This document shows, piece by piece, positions 30,468 through 38,940 of a DNA stretch of 64,000 nt. The position numbers were made by a program, and so were the translations under genes. Each line of letters begins with the position of its first letter. Position 1 is the stretch's first letter. This DNA is from [Actinomadura] parvosata subsp. kistnae (GTDB lineage Bacteria > Actinomycetota > Actinomycetes > Streptosporangiales > Streptosporangiaceae): positions 1,227,001 to 1,291,000 of the forward strand of contig NZ_OOHJ01000018.1 of the NCBI RefSeq assembly GCF_900323885.1. The letters are read 5' to 3'. The notes below the pieces were generated by a model. It had not been told where the DNA came from and searched no databases. It saw nothing but the letters and a program-made list of their open reading frames with translations.

Positions 30468-31274
30468 CTATTGGGGCTCGGCGGTCTGGGCCGCGGCGGC
30501 CTCGATCTCCTCCTCGCGCTGCTTGGAGCGGGCCAGGTCGGCGTCGACGATGATGCGGACGGCCTCGTCCACGTCGTCGGTGACGCTGATCAGGTCGAGG
30601 TCTTGGGGCGCGATCTTGCCGGTGCTCAGCAGCGAGCCCTTGATCCAGTCGAGCAGCCCGCCCCAGAACTCCGAGCCCATCAGCACCACGGGGAACGAGG
30701 TGACCTTGTGGGTCTGCACCAGCGTCAGCGCCTCGAACAGCTCGTCGAGCGTGCCGAAGCCGCCGGGCAGCGCGATGAAGCCGCAGGAGTACTTGACGAA
30801 CATCGTCTTGCGCACGAAGAAGTAGCGGAACTCGATGCCGAGGTCGACGTAGTCGTTCATGCGCTGCTCGAAGGGCAGCTCGATGCCGAGCCCGACGGAC
30901 ACGGCGCCCTCGACGTCGCGCGCCCCCCGGTTGGCCGCCTCCATCACGCCGGGGCCGCCGCCGGTGATCACGGCGTAGCCCGCCTCGGCCAGCGCGCTGC
31001 CCAGCTCCCTGCCCATCTTGTACTCGGGCGAGTCGGGCCTGGTACGGGCGGAGCCGAAGACGGTCACGGCCTGCGGCAGCTCGGCGAGCTGGCCGAAGCC
31101 CTCGACGAACTCCGCCTGGATGCGCAGCACCCGCCACGGGTCCATGTGCACCCAGTCGGAGGACCCCTGCCGGGCCAGCAGCCGCTGGTCGTGGGTGGAG
31201 GTGGGGACGAGACTGCCCCGGACGACGGCCTGGCCCTGACGGCGTTCCCGGCGGTTCTGTTCCATGTCGATCAC
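30468..31274 (-). CDS. LOG-family protein (TIGR00730-like, first of a tandem pair)
   Basis: Protein of 268 residues, longer than its neighbour because of about 65 extra N-terminal residues. The core has V-T-V-F-G-S-A-R-T, A-V-I-T-G-G-G-P-G-V-M-E-A-A-N and the signature P-G-G-F-G-T-L-D-E-L-F-E. It resembles M. tuberculosis Rv1205, which lies in the same neighbourhood. The GTG at 31274 is favoured because GAGAAGGG is 5 nt upstream; the ATG at 31265 is too far from it. Sequence divergence from the second LOG protein is considerable, so this is not a recent duplication. Confidence 0.88.
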   Translation of the reverse strand: MIDMEQNRRERRQGQAVVRGSLVPTSTHDQRLLARQGSSDWVHMDPWRVLRIQAEFVEGFGQLAELPQAVTVFGSARTRPDSPEYKMGRELGSALAEAGYAVITGGGPGVMEAANRGARDVEGAVSVGLGIELPFEQRMNDYVDLGIEFRYFFVRKTMFVKYSCGFIALPGGFGTLDELFEALTLVQTHKVTSFPVVLMGSEFWGGLLDWIKGSLLSTGKIAPQDLDLISVTDDVDEAVRIIVDADLARSKQREEEIEAAAAQTAEPQ

Positions 31275-31405
31275 GCTAGCCCTTCTCTCGTACGGCCGGT
31301 TTCCGCCCGTCTCCCTGCCCGTCCGGCTGCCCAGACTGCCCCCTCCGGACGAAACCGCAGGTAGCACGGGCGAAACGAGGTCCTAAAAAATCTTGAAAAA
31401 TACGT

Positions 31406-31434
31406 GGAACCGAATTTCGACTCCCTCGCGTCTA
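31406..31434 (+). promoter_or_regulatory. Orphan ECF-type promoter
   Basis: Plus-strand GGAAC (31406-31410) and CGTCTA (31429-31434), 18 nt apart, in an unusually A/T-rich stretch (31381-31420). No gene starts downstream on this strand; a transcript from here would enter the dapE terminator hairpin within about 30 nt. Confidence 0.4.
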
Positions 31435-31460
31435 ACCGCATGAGGGTGCTGCTCGGGACT

Positions 31461-31506
31461 GAAAGTGGTCTTCCCCGCCAAATGGCCGGCGAGGAGGGCC
31501 ACTTTC
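31461..31506. terminator. Hairpin at the end of dapE
   Basis: Ten-bp stem (31461-31470 with 31497-31506, one G-U pair) with further pairing inside. One arm overlaps the dapE stop codon. On the plus strand it is followed by ATTTTGTC, so it could also terminate a plus-strand transcript. Confidence 0.6.
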
Positions 31507-32559
31507 ATTTTGTCAGCCAGTGCAGCAGCGCCCGCTCGCTCTCGACGATCTTCGGCAGCGACACGTACTCGCCCTGCTGGTGCGCCAGATTCGGATCCCC
31601 GGGCCCGTAGTTGACGGCGGGGACGCCCAGCGCGGAGAAGCGGGCGACGTCCGTCCAGCCCAGCTTGGCGCGCGGGGTGCCGCCGACGGCCGCGGTGAAG
31701 GCCGCCGCCACCGGATGCGTGAGCCCCGGCCTGGCGGCGGGGGCGGCGTCCACGAAGCTCACCGCGAACCCGTCGAACACCTCGCGCACGTGCTCCTGGG
31801 CGTCCTCGATCGACAGGTCGGGCGCGAAGCGGTAGTTGACCGTGACCACGCACAGGTCGGGGATGACGTTGCCGGCGACCCCGCCCCGCACGCCGACCGC
31901 GTTGAGCCCCTCGTGGTACTCCAGCCCGTCGACCATCGGCCGGCGCGGCTCGTACGCGTTCAGCCTGGCCAGCACCGGCTCGATGCCGTGGATGGCGTTG
32001 ACCCCGAACCAGGAGCGCGCGCTGTGCGCCCGCTTGCCGGTCACCGTGACCTCGGCGCGCAGCGTGCCCTGGCAGCCGCCCTCGATCACGCCGTCGGTGG
32101 GCTCCATCAGCACCGCGAAGTCGGCCGCCAGCCACCCGGCGTGGTCTCTGGCGACCCTGGTCAGGCCGTTGCGCTCGGCCTCGACCTCCTCGCAGTCGTA
32201 GAAGACGTAGGTGACGTCCCTGTTGGGCGCGGGCACGGTCGCGGCCAGCTTGAGCGCGACCGCGACGCCGGCCTTCATGTCGGAGGTGCCGCACCCGTAC
32301 AGCAGGTCGCCCTCGACCCTGCTCGGCAGGTTTCCGGCGGTGGGGACGGTGTCGAGGTGGCCGGCGATCAGCACCCGCTCGGGGCGCCCCTGCTCGGTGC
32401 GGGCCACGACCGTCTCGCCCGAGCGGGTCACCGTGAGGTGCGGCAGCGCCGACAGGGCCCGCTCGACCTCGTCGGCCAGCGCCTTCTCGGCGCCGCTCAC
32501 CGACTCGATGTCCACGATGGCGGCGGTCAGGTCGCGTACGTCCTGGGTCAGGTCGAGCA

Positions 32560-32560
<1 letters not shown>
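31505..32560 (-). CDS. dapE: Succinyl-diaminopimelate desuccinylase
   Basis: Protein of 351 residues of the M20 metallopeptidase family. It hydrolyses N-succinyl-LL-diaminopimelate to LL-DAP in lysine and peptidoglycan synthesis. Metal and catalytic motifs: A-G-H-L-D-T-V-P (His, Asp), C-G-T-S-D-M-K-A-G (bridging Asp), D-C-E-E-V-E-A (catalytic Glu pair), and a late G-D-P-N-L-A-H (final His). The ATG at 32560 shares one base with the dapD stop (TGATG), so translation is coupled. The frame extends further upstream but that is dapD in another frame. Confidence 0.95.
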
Positions 32561-33393
<833 letters not shown>

Positions 33394-33430
33394 GGCCTCG
33401 GAGCTTATCCGGCCGGGTAGGTTCTTCAGG

Positions 33431-34246
33431 GTGCGCCTGCGCTTCTCCCGTGGAGTCATCACCATCGCGATCATCGTCGTCGTGCTCGCCGTGGGCGTTT
33501 CCGTGGGCCTGTACCAACTGCTGAAGCGCACGCCCCTGGCCCAGCCGCCCGAGGCGTTCTGCTCGGTGACCACCCCCGACGGCGTCCGCACGCTGCTGCC
33601 CGAGCAGGCGCAGATCGCCGCCACCATCGCGGCCGTCGCGGCGCGCCGCGAGCTGCCCGAGCGGGCCGTGGTGATCGCCTACGCCACCGCCATGCAGGAG
33701 TCGAAGATCCAGAACCTCGAGTTCGGCGACCGCGACTCGGTCGGCGTGTTCCAGCAGCGCTCATCGCAGGGCTGGGGCACCAAGAAGCAGCTGATGGACC
33801 CGGTCTACGCCACGAACAAGTTCTTCGCCGCGCTGGTCAAGGTCAAGAACTACCGGAAGATCCCGCTGGCGGAGGCGGCGCAGGCGGTGCAGCGCTCGGC
33901 GGGCGGTTACGCGTACGCGCCGCACGAGACGGACGCGAAGATCCTCGCCGCCGCCTTCACCGGGCGGGTGCCCAAGGCCGTGCACTGCTGGTACCCGCCG
34001 GGCAAGTCGCCCGTCCCGCAGCCGAAGACCGCCGAGGCCCGCAAGCAGCTCGCCCGGGCGCTGGGCAGCACGGCGATCACCACGAAGAAGCGCGGCTGGC
34101 TGGTGGCCGCCTGGTCGGTGGCGCACGCCGAGAAGTACGCGCTCACCAAGGTCGGCTACAACGGCGCCACCTGGGTCAACGACTTCGAGGCCGTCGGCTG
34201 GCGGCAGGGCGGCGCGGCCGGCGCCCGCAAGGTGGAGCTGGCGTAG
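33431..34246 (+). CDS. Membrane-anchored lysozyme-like protein
   Basis: Protein of 271 residues with an N-terminal signal anchor (about residues 8-30), followed by a helical domain containing A-T-A-M-Q-E-S-K and V-G-V-F-Q-Q-R-S-S-Q-G-W-G-T. This E-S...Q-Q-R-x-S-Q-G-W-G pattern recurs in actinobacterial lytic-transglycosylase/lysozyme-like extracellular proteins, with the Glu as probable catalytic acid. A peptidoglycan substrate is inferred. I take the GTG at 33431 because an ATG at 33392 would overlap the divergent dapD start codon and GGTAGG lies upstream of the GTG. Confidence 0.75.
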   Translation: MRLRFSRGVITIAIIVVVLAVGVSVGLYQLLKRTPLAQPPEAFCSVTTPDGVRTLLPEQAQIAATIAAVAARRELPERAVVIAYATAMQESKIQNLEFGDRDSVGVFQQRSSQGWGTKKQLMDPVYATNKFFAALVKVKNYRKIPLAEAAQAVQRSAGGYAYAPHETDAKILAAAFTGRVPKAVHCWYPPGKSPVPQPKTAEARKQLARALGSTAITTKKRGWLVAAWSVAHAEKYALTKVGYNGATWVNDFEAVGWRQGGAAGARKVELA

Positions 34247-34252
34247 CCGGAT

Positions 34253-34912
34253 TCAGGAGGCGCGGCGGATGATCGAGATGGAGCCCGGCGGCAGCGGCTG
34301 CGCGTAGCTCGCCGTCCACGAGCCGCCCTGGATGCGCTCGAACGACAGCAGCCGCCCGTCGGAGGCCCGGTAGTCGGCGAAGTCGAGCAGCCCCCTGTCG
34401 GGGTTGCCCGTGTCGCCCTCGCTGCGGAAGGCGGCCGTGCCCCGGTCCATCGGGAAGAACTCCACGCCCTCCATGATGAGCATGCTCTTGGCCGGCACCA
34501 TGCCCTGCGTGGGGACGTCGTTCCAGAGCTGCACCTCCAGGTGCGGCGGGTCGCCCGCGCGCACCTCGACCGAGAGCCACTGGAGCCGCCGCGAGCCGTC
34601 ACGCAGCAGGAACTCCGTCCACTGCTGCCCCTGCCAGGAGATGTGCATGGCGCCGAGCACGCGCTGCGGAGCTCCGAGCACTTCGATCCGGTCGCCGATC
34701 CGGATCGTGCGAGGGTCGGTGTAGTCGGTGCCGACATGGCCAGGGGCGCTCACCGGCGCCGCCAGCGGGGTCTCGATCGCAGCGACCTCGGCAGGCGGCG
34801 CGCTCGTACGGCGGCCCTTCCTGTCTTGCCGCAACGTGGCCCAGAAGGCCCCGAGCAGCAGCAGGACGGTGGCGATGCTCAGCCCGAGTACGACCATGGA
34901 GGTCATGCTCAT
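34253..34912 (-). CDS. DUF4178 protein with N-terminal membrane helix
   Basis: Protein of 219 residues. A transmembrane helix spans about residues 6-25; residues 70-215 form a beta-rich domain with I-G-D-R-I-E-V-L-G, W-Q-G-Q-Q-W-T-E-F-L-L and L-Q-W-L-S-V-E, matching DUF4178. The family is often encoded near membrane-remodelling genes such as PspA-like loci, but its activity is unknown. It converges on the lysozyme-like gene with a 6-nt gap. Confidence 0.75.
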   Translation of the reverse strand: MSMTSMVVLGLSIATVLLLLGAFWATLRQDRKGRRTSAPPAEVAAIETPLAAPVSAPGHVGTDYTDPRTIRIGDRIEVLGAPQRVLGAMHISWQGQQWTEFLLRDGSRRLQWLSVEVRAGDPPHLEVQLWNDVPTQGMVPAKSMLIMEGVEFFPMDRGTAAFRSEGDTGNPDRGLLDFADYRASDGRLLSFERIQGGSWTASYAQPLPPGSISIIRRAS

Positions 34913-35023
34913 CGATCAGCTCGCTCCACTCGCGGTCTGCCTCGGCGTCAGCCCTTATTGATGTATACGCTCATTCATGGATAAGCGGACGGATCGGGAT
35001 CCGGCCCGTTATGACGGGCGATC

Positions 35024-36094
35024 CTACTGGAGGCGGCGCACCGCCGCACCGATCCGTTCGTCCGTGGCGGTGACGGCAATGCGGATGTGGCGTCCACCTG
35101 CCGATCCGTAGAACTCGCCCGGCGCGACCAAAATGCCGATTTCGGAGAGCTTGCCCACTTGGTCCCAGGCGCTCTCGCCGTTGGACGCCCAGAAGTACAG
35201 GCCCGCCGTCGAGTGGTCGATGCTCCAGCCGGCCTTCTCCAGCGCCGGGCGCAGCAGGGCGCGGCGGGCGGCGTACACCTCGCGCTGCCGGTCGGCGTGC
35301 TCGTCGTCGGACAGCGCGACCGTCATGGCCGCCTGCACGGGCTGCGGCATCAGCATGCCCGCGTGCTTGCGCGTCTCCAGCAGCCGCTTGACCAGGACGG
35401 GGTCGCCGGTCACGAACCCGGCGCGGTAGCCGGCCAGGTTGGAGCGCTTGGACAGCGAGTGCACGGCCAGCAGCCCCTCGTGGGAGCCGCCGCAGACGTC
35501 GGGGTGCAGGATCGAGATCGGCTGCTCCTCCCAGCCCAGCTCGATGTAGCACTCGTCGGAGGCCACGACCGCGCCGCGCTCGCGGGCCCAGGCCACGACC
35601 TTGCGCAGGTGCTCGGCGGGCAGCACGCGCCCCGTCGGGTTACCGGGAGAGTTGACCCAGACGAGGTCGACCGGCTCGGGGCCGAGCGCCAGCGTGCTGT
35701 CGGAGGCCGTGCCGACCGCCCCCGCCAGCCGGGCGCCCACGTCGTACGTCGGGTAGGCCAGCTCGGGGAAGACCACCCGCTTCGCGCCCAGGTAGGTCGG
35801 CAGCCAGGCCACGAACTCCTTGGAGCCGATCAGCGGCAGCACGTCCTGCTGCTCGACCGTGACACCGTGCCGGCGGCGCAGCCACCCGGCGGCGGCCTCG
35901 CGCAGCGCCTTGGTGCCGTGGGTGAAGGGATAGCCGGGGCTGTCGGCCGCCTGGGCCAGCGCGTCCTGGACGATCCTGGGCACGGGGTCGACGGGCGTGC
36001 CGATCGACAGATCGACGATGCCGTCGGGATGTGCCAGCGCGCGCTCCTTGTACGGCTCCAGCCGATCCCAGGGGAAGTCAGGCAGCTTGTTCAC
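35024..36094 (-). CDS. dapC: Succinyldiaminopimelate transaminase
   Basis: PLP-dependent class I/II aminotransferase of 356 residues. It converts N-succinyl-2-amino-6-ketopimelate to N-succinyl-LL-DAP, the step between DapD and DapE. Visible motifs are the N-terminal D-F-P-W-D, N-S-P-G-N-P-T-G, S-D-E-C-Y and the PLP-lysine segment S-L-S-K-R-S-N-L-A-G. The start is the GTG at 36094 with GGAG 4 nt before it. It lies downstream of the ferredoxin gene, as in M. tuberculosis Rv1177-Rv1178, and close to dapD-dapE, so three succinylase-branch genes are within 5 kb. Confidence 0.92.
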   Translation of the reverse strand: MNKLPDFPWDRLEPYKERALAHPDGIVDLSIGTPVDPVPRIVQDALAQAADSPGYPFTHGTKALREAAAGWLRRRHGVTVEQQDVLPLIGSKEFVAWLPTYLGAKRVVFPELAYPTYDVGARLAGAVGTASDSTLALGPEPVDLVWVNSPGNPTGRVLPAEHLRKVVAWARERGAVVASDECYIELGWEEQPISILHPDVCGGSHEGLLAVHSLSKRSNLAGYRAGFVTGDPVLVKRLLETRKHAGMLMPQPVQAAMTVALSDDEHADRQREVYAARRALLRPALEKAGWSIDHSTAGLYFWASNGESAWDQVGKLSEIGILVAPGEFYGSAGGRHIRIAVTATDERIGAAVRRLQ

Positions 36095-36141
36095 GATTCT
36101 CCAGGGTGTTGCGTCGCCGTACGAGGGGCGCGGGCGCGACC

Positions 36142-36179
36142 GTGCGGACGGGGCGCATCCGCCGGATGCCCCCGTGCAC
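36142..36179 (-). terminator. Hairpin between ferredoxin gene and dapC
   Basis: Imperfect stem of about 14 bp (arms around 36142-36160 and 36164-36179) with a bulge and a GCC loop, in the 104-nt gap. It may attenuate read-through into dapC or end the ferredoxin transcript. Confidence 0.5.
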
Positions 36180-36198
36180 GGCGTCGATCGGGACTGCC

Positions 36199-36525
36199 TT
36201 AGTGGTCCTCGCCCTGCGGCGGCAGCGCCGCCACGACCGGGTGGTCCTTGTCGATCTTGCCGACCTTGGAGGCCCCGCCGGGCGAGCCGAGGTCCTCGAA
36301 GAAGTCCACGTTCGCCTTGTAGAAGTCCTTCCACTGCTCGGGAAGGTCGTCCTCGTAGAAAATCGCCTCGACGGGGCACACAGGCTCGCACGCGCCGCAG
36401 TCCACGCACTCGTCGGGGTGAATGTAAAGCATGCGCTCGCCCTCGTAGATGCAATCGACGGGGCACTCCTCGATGCACGCCTTGTCCAGGACGTCCACGC
36501 AAGGCTGCGCGATGACGTAGGTCAC
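36199..36525 (-). CDS. fdxA: 7Fe ferredoxin (3Fe-4S / 4Fe-4S)
   Basis: Protein of 108 residues. Two cluster motifs are complete: C-x7-C-x3-C-P (A-C-I-E-E-C-P) and C-V-D-C-G-A-C-E-P-V-C-P, typical of the seven-iron ferredoxins of actinobacteria that donate electrons to cytochromes P450 and other oxidoreductases in the cytosol. The GTG at 36525 gives the usual N-terminus V-T-Y-V-I-A-Q-P-C; AAGGAG lies 6 nt upstream. An ATG at 36552 would add nine non-conserved residues. It is followed by dapC after a hairpin. Confidence 0.95.
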   Translation of the reverse strand: MTYVIAQPCVDVLDKACIEECPVDCIYEGERMLYIHPDECVDCGACEPVCPVEAIFYEDDLPEQWKDFYKANVDFFEDLGSPGGASKVGKIDKDHPVVAALPPQGEDH

Positions 36526-36631
36526 CTCGAGCTCCTTCTTCTCCAGCACCATGGCATGACTCTGACCGCGGTTTGCTACGCCCTAGTATTGCCGTGCTTG
36601 CTGGCTGGCCGAAACGGAGGGTGGCAAACTC

Positions 36632-36868
36632 GTGGTCGCACGCCTCGTGATCGCCGTTACAAGCCAGGACATCGGCGCACGGATCACCACGCGAAGAAGG
36701 GTTCCCGGCGGGTTCCGGGACGCCGTGGGAATCCTCGTGTCGTGGGCGGACGGAGTGCTCGAAGTTCGCAAGAAGGACGGCACCGTGGTGACGATCCCCG
36801 AAGAGAGCCTCGTGGCCGCCAAGGTGGTTCCGGCCGCGCCTCCTCGACCTGGGCGAATGCAACAGTAA
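36632..36868 (+). CDS. Small SH3-like domain protein
   Basis: Protein of 78 residues. The sequence G-A-R-I-T-T-R-R-R-V-P-G-G-F-R-D-A-V-G-I-L and V-R-K-K-D-G-T-V-V-T-I-P-E-E-S-L-V-A-A-K closely resembles the N-terminal SH3-like domain that precedes the GNAT acetyltransferase domain in Rv0428c-type proteins. Here it stands alone with no acetyltransferase following. The GTG start at 36632 has GGAGG 11 nt upstream. Function unknown; an RNA- or protein-binding module is plausible. Confidence 0.75.
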   Translation: MVARLVIAVTSQDIGARITTRRRVPGGFRDAVGILVSWADGVLEVRKKDGTVVTIPEESLVAAKVVPAAPPRPGRMQQ

Positions 36869-36879
36869 GTATTCGTTGT

Positions 36880-37949
36880 GTGACTGTACGTACCTGCGCC
36901 GCCGCAGCAGCCATCCTCGCCAGCGCCGGATGCGGCGCGTCGTCCACCGGCTCCAGCACCACCGAGACCAGGAACCTGCCGCCCGTCAACGCCCAGGCCA
37001 CCTCGATGAAGGCCGGCTTCGGCACCATGGAGCGCCTGGCCGAGACCGCCCGGCGCGAGGGCGAGCTGAACGTGATCGGCCTGCCCCGCGACTGGGTCAA
37101 CTTCGGCGAGGTCATCGACACCTTCGCCGACAAGTACGACATCAAGGTCAACCAGCTCGAACCCGGCGCCAGCAGCGCGCGGGAGCTGGACATCGCCCCG
37201 AAGCTCAGGCCCGACGTGTTCGACCTCACCATGGACGTCGCCGTCTCCCGGGCCGACCGCTTCGCCCCGTACAAGGTGCAGGGCTGGCAGGACCTGCCCG
37301 ACCACGTCAAGGACCCCGCCGGCGCCTGGTACGCCGCCTACGGCGGCTACATGTCCATCGGGTACGACCCGCGCGCCGTCAAGCCGCCCGCCACCTTCGC
37401 CGACCTGCTCAAGCCCGGCTACCGCGTGGCGCTCGACGGCGACCCCCTGCGCTCGGCCGCCGCGTTCGACGGCGTCATGGCGGCCTCGCTGCGCGCCGGC
37501 GTGCCCAAGCCCGACCAGGGAGTGGCCCTGTTCGCCAAGCTCAAGCAGGAAGGCCGGCTCACCGACCCGGCCAAGGCCAACGTGATCGTCGCCTGGGACC
37601 ACCTGAACGCCGCCCGCGGCGCCCACCACCCCGAGGCGTGGAAGGTCACCATCCCGCGCGACTCCGCGCTCGGCGGCTACCACGTGCAGGCCGTCAGCAA
37701 GGCGGCCCCGCACCCCGCCGCCGCCCGGCTCTGGCAGGAGTTCCTGTTCTCCGACGAGGGCCAGAACCTGCTCCAGAAGGGCTTCGCCCGACCCGCGCGC
37801 GGCGAGGCGATGCTCATGAAGGGCACGCTCGACGCCGAGCAGGCCGCCAAACTCCCCAAGGCCCCGGGCCGCCCGTGCTCATGACGATCCCCCAGGCCGA
37901 CGCCGCGAAGGCGTACATCAAGAAGGAATGGGCGAAGAGCGTGGGATGA
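36880..37949 (+). CDS. Solute-binding lipoprotein of an ABC importer, 3' frameshift
   Basis: Restored length is about 356 residues. The N-terminus (M-T-V-R-T-C-A-A-A-A-A-I-L-A-S-A-G-C) is a lipoprotein signal with Cys at about 18. The body is a family-1-like periplasmic binding domain (I-G-L-P-R-D-W-V-N-F-G, Y-M-S-I-G-Y-D-P). In the given sequence the frame stops at 37884, but the family C-terminus (P-V-L-M-T-I-P-Q-A...W-A-K-S-V-G) continues in the +1 frame to 37949. One base missing between 37862 and 37874 (a C4-G3-C2 run) explains this. No permease or ATPase genes are adjacent, so the transporter must be encoded elsewhere. Confidence 0.82.
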
Positions 37950-38051
37950 GTCCGAAGTGACTTGATATGTCGTAGGGACGATCAGGCTCTAAAGTGAGCA
38001 GACAGCACGGCCACGGGGGCCCGATGTCTGATCGAATGTGAGCTGATCGTC
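37950..38051. other. Short intergenic gap before the methyltransferase
   Basis: No gene. It includes a TTGATA-like hexamer near 37963 and TCTAAA near 37987, but the spacing of about 20 nt is too long for a confident promoter. Confidence 0.3.
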
Positions 38052-38828
38052 TTGCGATACGACACACCGAGCTTGGAGCGGTGGAACAGTCGCGCCTACG
38101 ACAGCAGCTTCGGCTACGTCTCGACGCAGGGCGCGCCACTGGTCGACCTGCTGGACCCGCGGCCCGGCGAGCGCGTGCTCGACCTCGGCTGCGGCACCGG
38201 GGTGCTGACCGCGCAGATCGCCTTCAGAGGCGCCGACGTCCTCGGCATCGACGGCTCCGCCGCCATGATCGAGAAGGCGCTCGCCCAGTATCCGGGCATG
38301 AACTTCATCATCGGTGACGGGCACGACTTCACCGTCGTGGACCCGTACGACGCGGTCTTCTCCAACGCCGCGCTGCACTGGATGAGCCGCGACCCCGTCG
38401 CCGTGATCGCCAGCGTCCGCGAGGCGCTCAAGCCCGGCGGGCGCTTCGTCGCCGAAATGGGCGGGGCCGGCAACTGCGCCGAGCTGACCACCGCGATGCT
38501 GACCGCCTGGCGCGAGTACGGCCTGCGCGAACCCGACCTCCCGTGGTACTTTCCCACGCCTGCCGAGTACGCCCGCCGTCTCGAGCAGGAGGGGTTCGTG
38601 GTCAGGCTGCTGGAGTACTTCGACCGGCCCACTCCCCTGGACGAGTGCCCCGGCGGGGCCGCCGACTGGGTGCGCATGTTCGCCTCCTCGGTGCTCGAAG
38701 GGCTTCCCCCCGAGATCGTGGAGCCCCTGCTCGGGCGCGTGAACGAACTGGCCGCGCCCGCACTTCGCAGGGAGAGTGGCTGGATGGCCGACTACGTGCG
38801 TCTACGCTTTGCCGCTGTTCGGCGTTGA
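38052..38828 (+). CDS. Class I SAM-dependent methyltransferase
   Basis: Protein of 258 residues, UbiE/trans-aconitate methyltransferase-like. Motif I is V-L-D-L-G-C-G-T-G; the acidic residue after strand 2 is in G-I-D-G-S; F-S-N-A-A-L-H-W follows as motif II/III. The substrate is not identifiable. The start at 38052 is TTG; no in-frame ATG or GTG precedes it and the family N-terminus (M-R-Y-D-T-P-S-L-E-R-W) begins there. It lies 112 nt upstream of the paralogue/helicase set on the same strand and could belong to the same transcript. Confidence 0.85.
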   Translation: MRYDTPSLERWNSRAYDSSFGYVSTQGAPLVDLLDPRPGERVLDLGCGTGVLTAQIAFRGADVLGIDGSAAMIEKALAQYPGMNFIIGDGHDFTVVDPYDAVFSNAALHWMSRDPVAVIASVREALKPGGRFVAEMGGAGNCAELTTAMLTAWREYGLREPDLPWYFPTPAEYARRLEQEGFVVRLLEYFDRPTPLDECPGGAADWVRMFASSVLEGLPPEIVEPLLGRVNELAAPALRRESGWMADYVRLRFAAVRR

Positions 38829-38940
38829 TGCGTCGAGCATGATGCGTAGGGCTGATTTGCCGGACTATGGTCTGTTCCGTGGGCGGCGAGATTATGGCTG
38901 CACCGCTGCGGCGGCGTGAGGGGCTGGTGAACGGAACGGG

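Noticed and set aside
31440..31610. 56-residue peptide downstream of the orphan ECF promoter
   Set aside because: It runs antisense through dapE with no ribosome site and no similarity; treated as coincidental.
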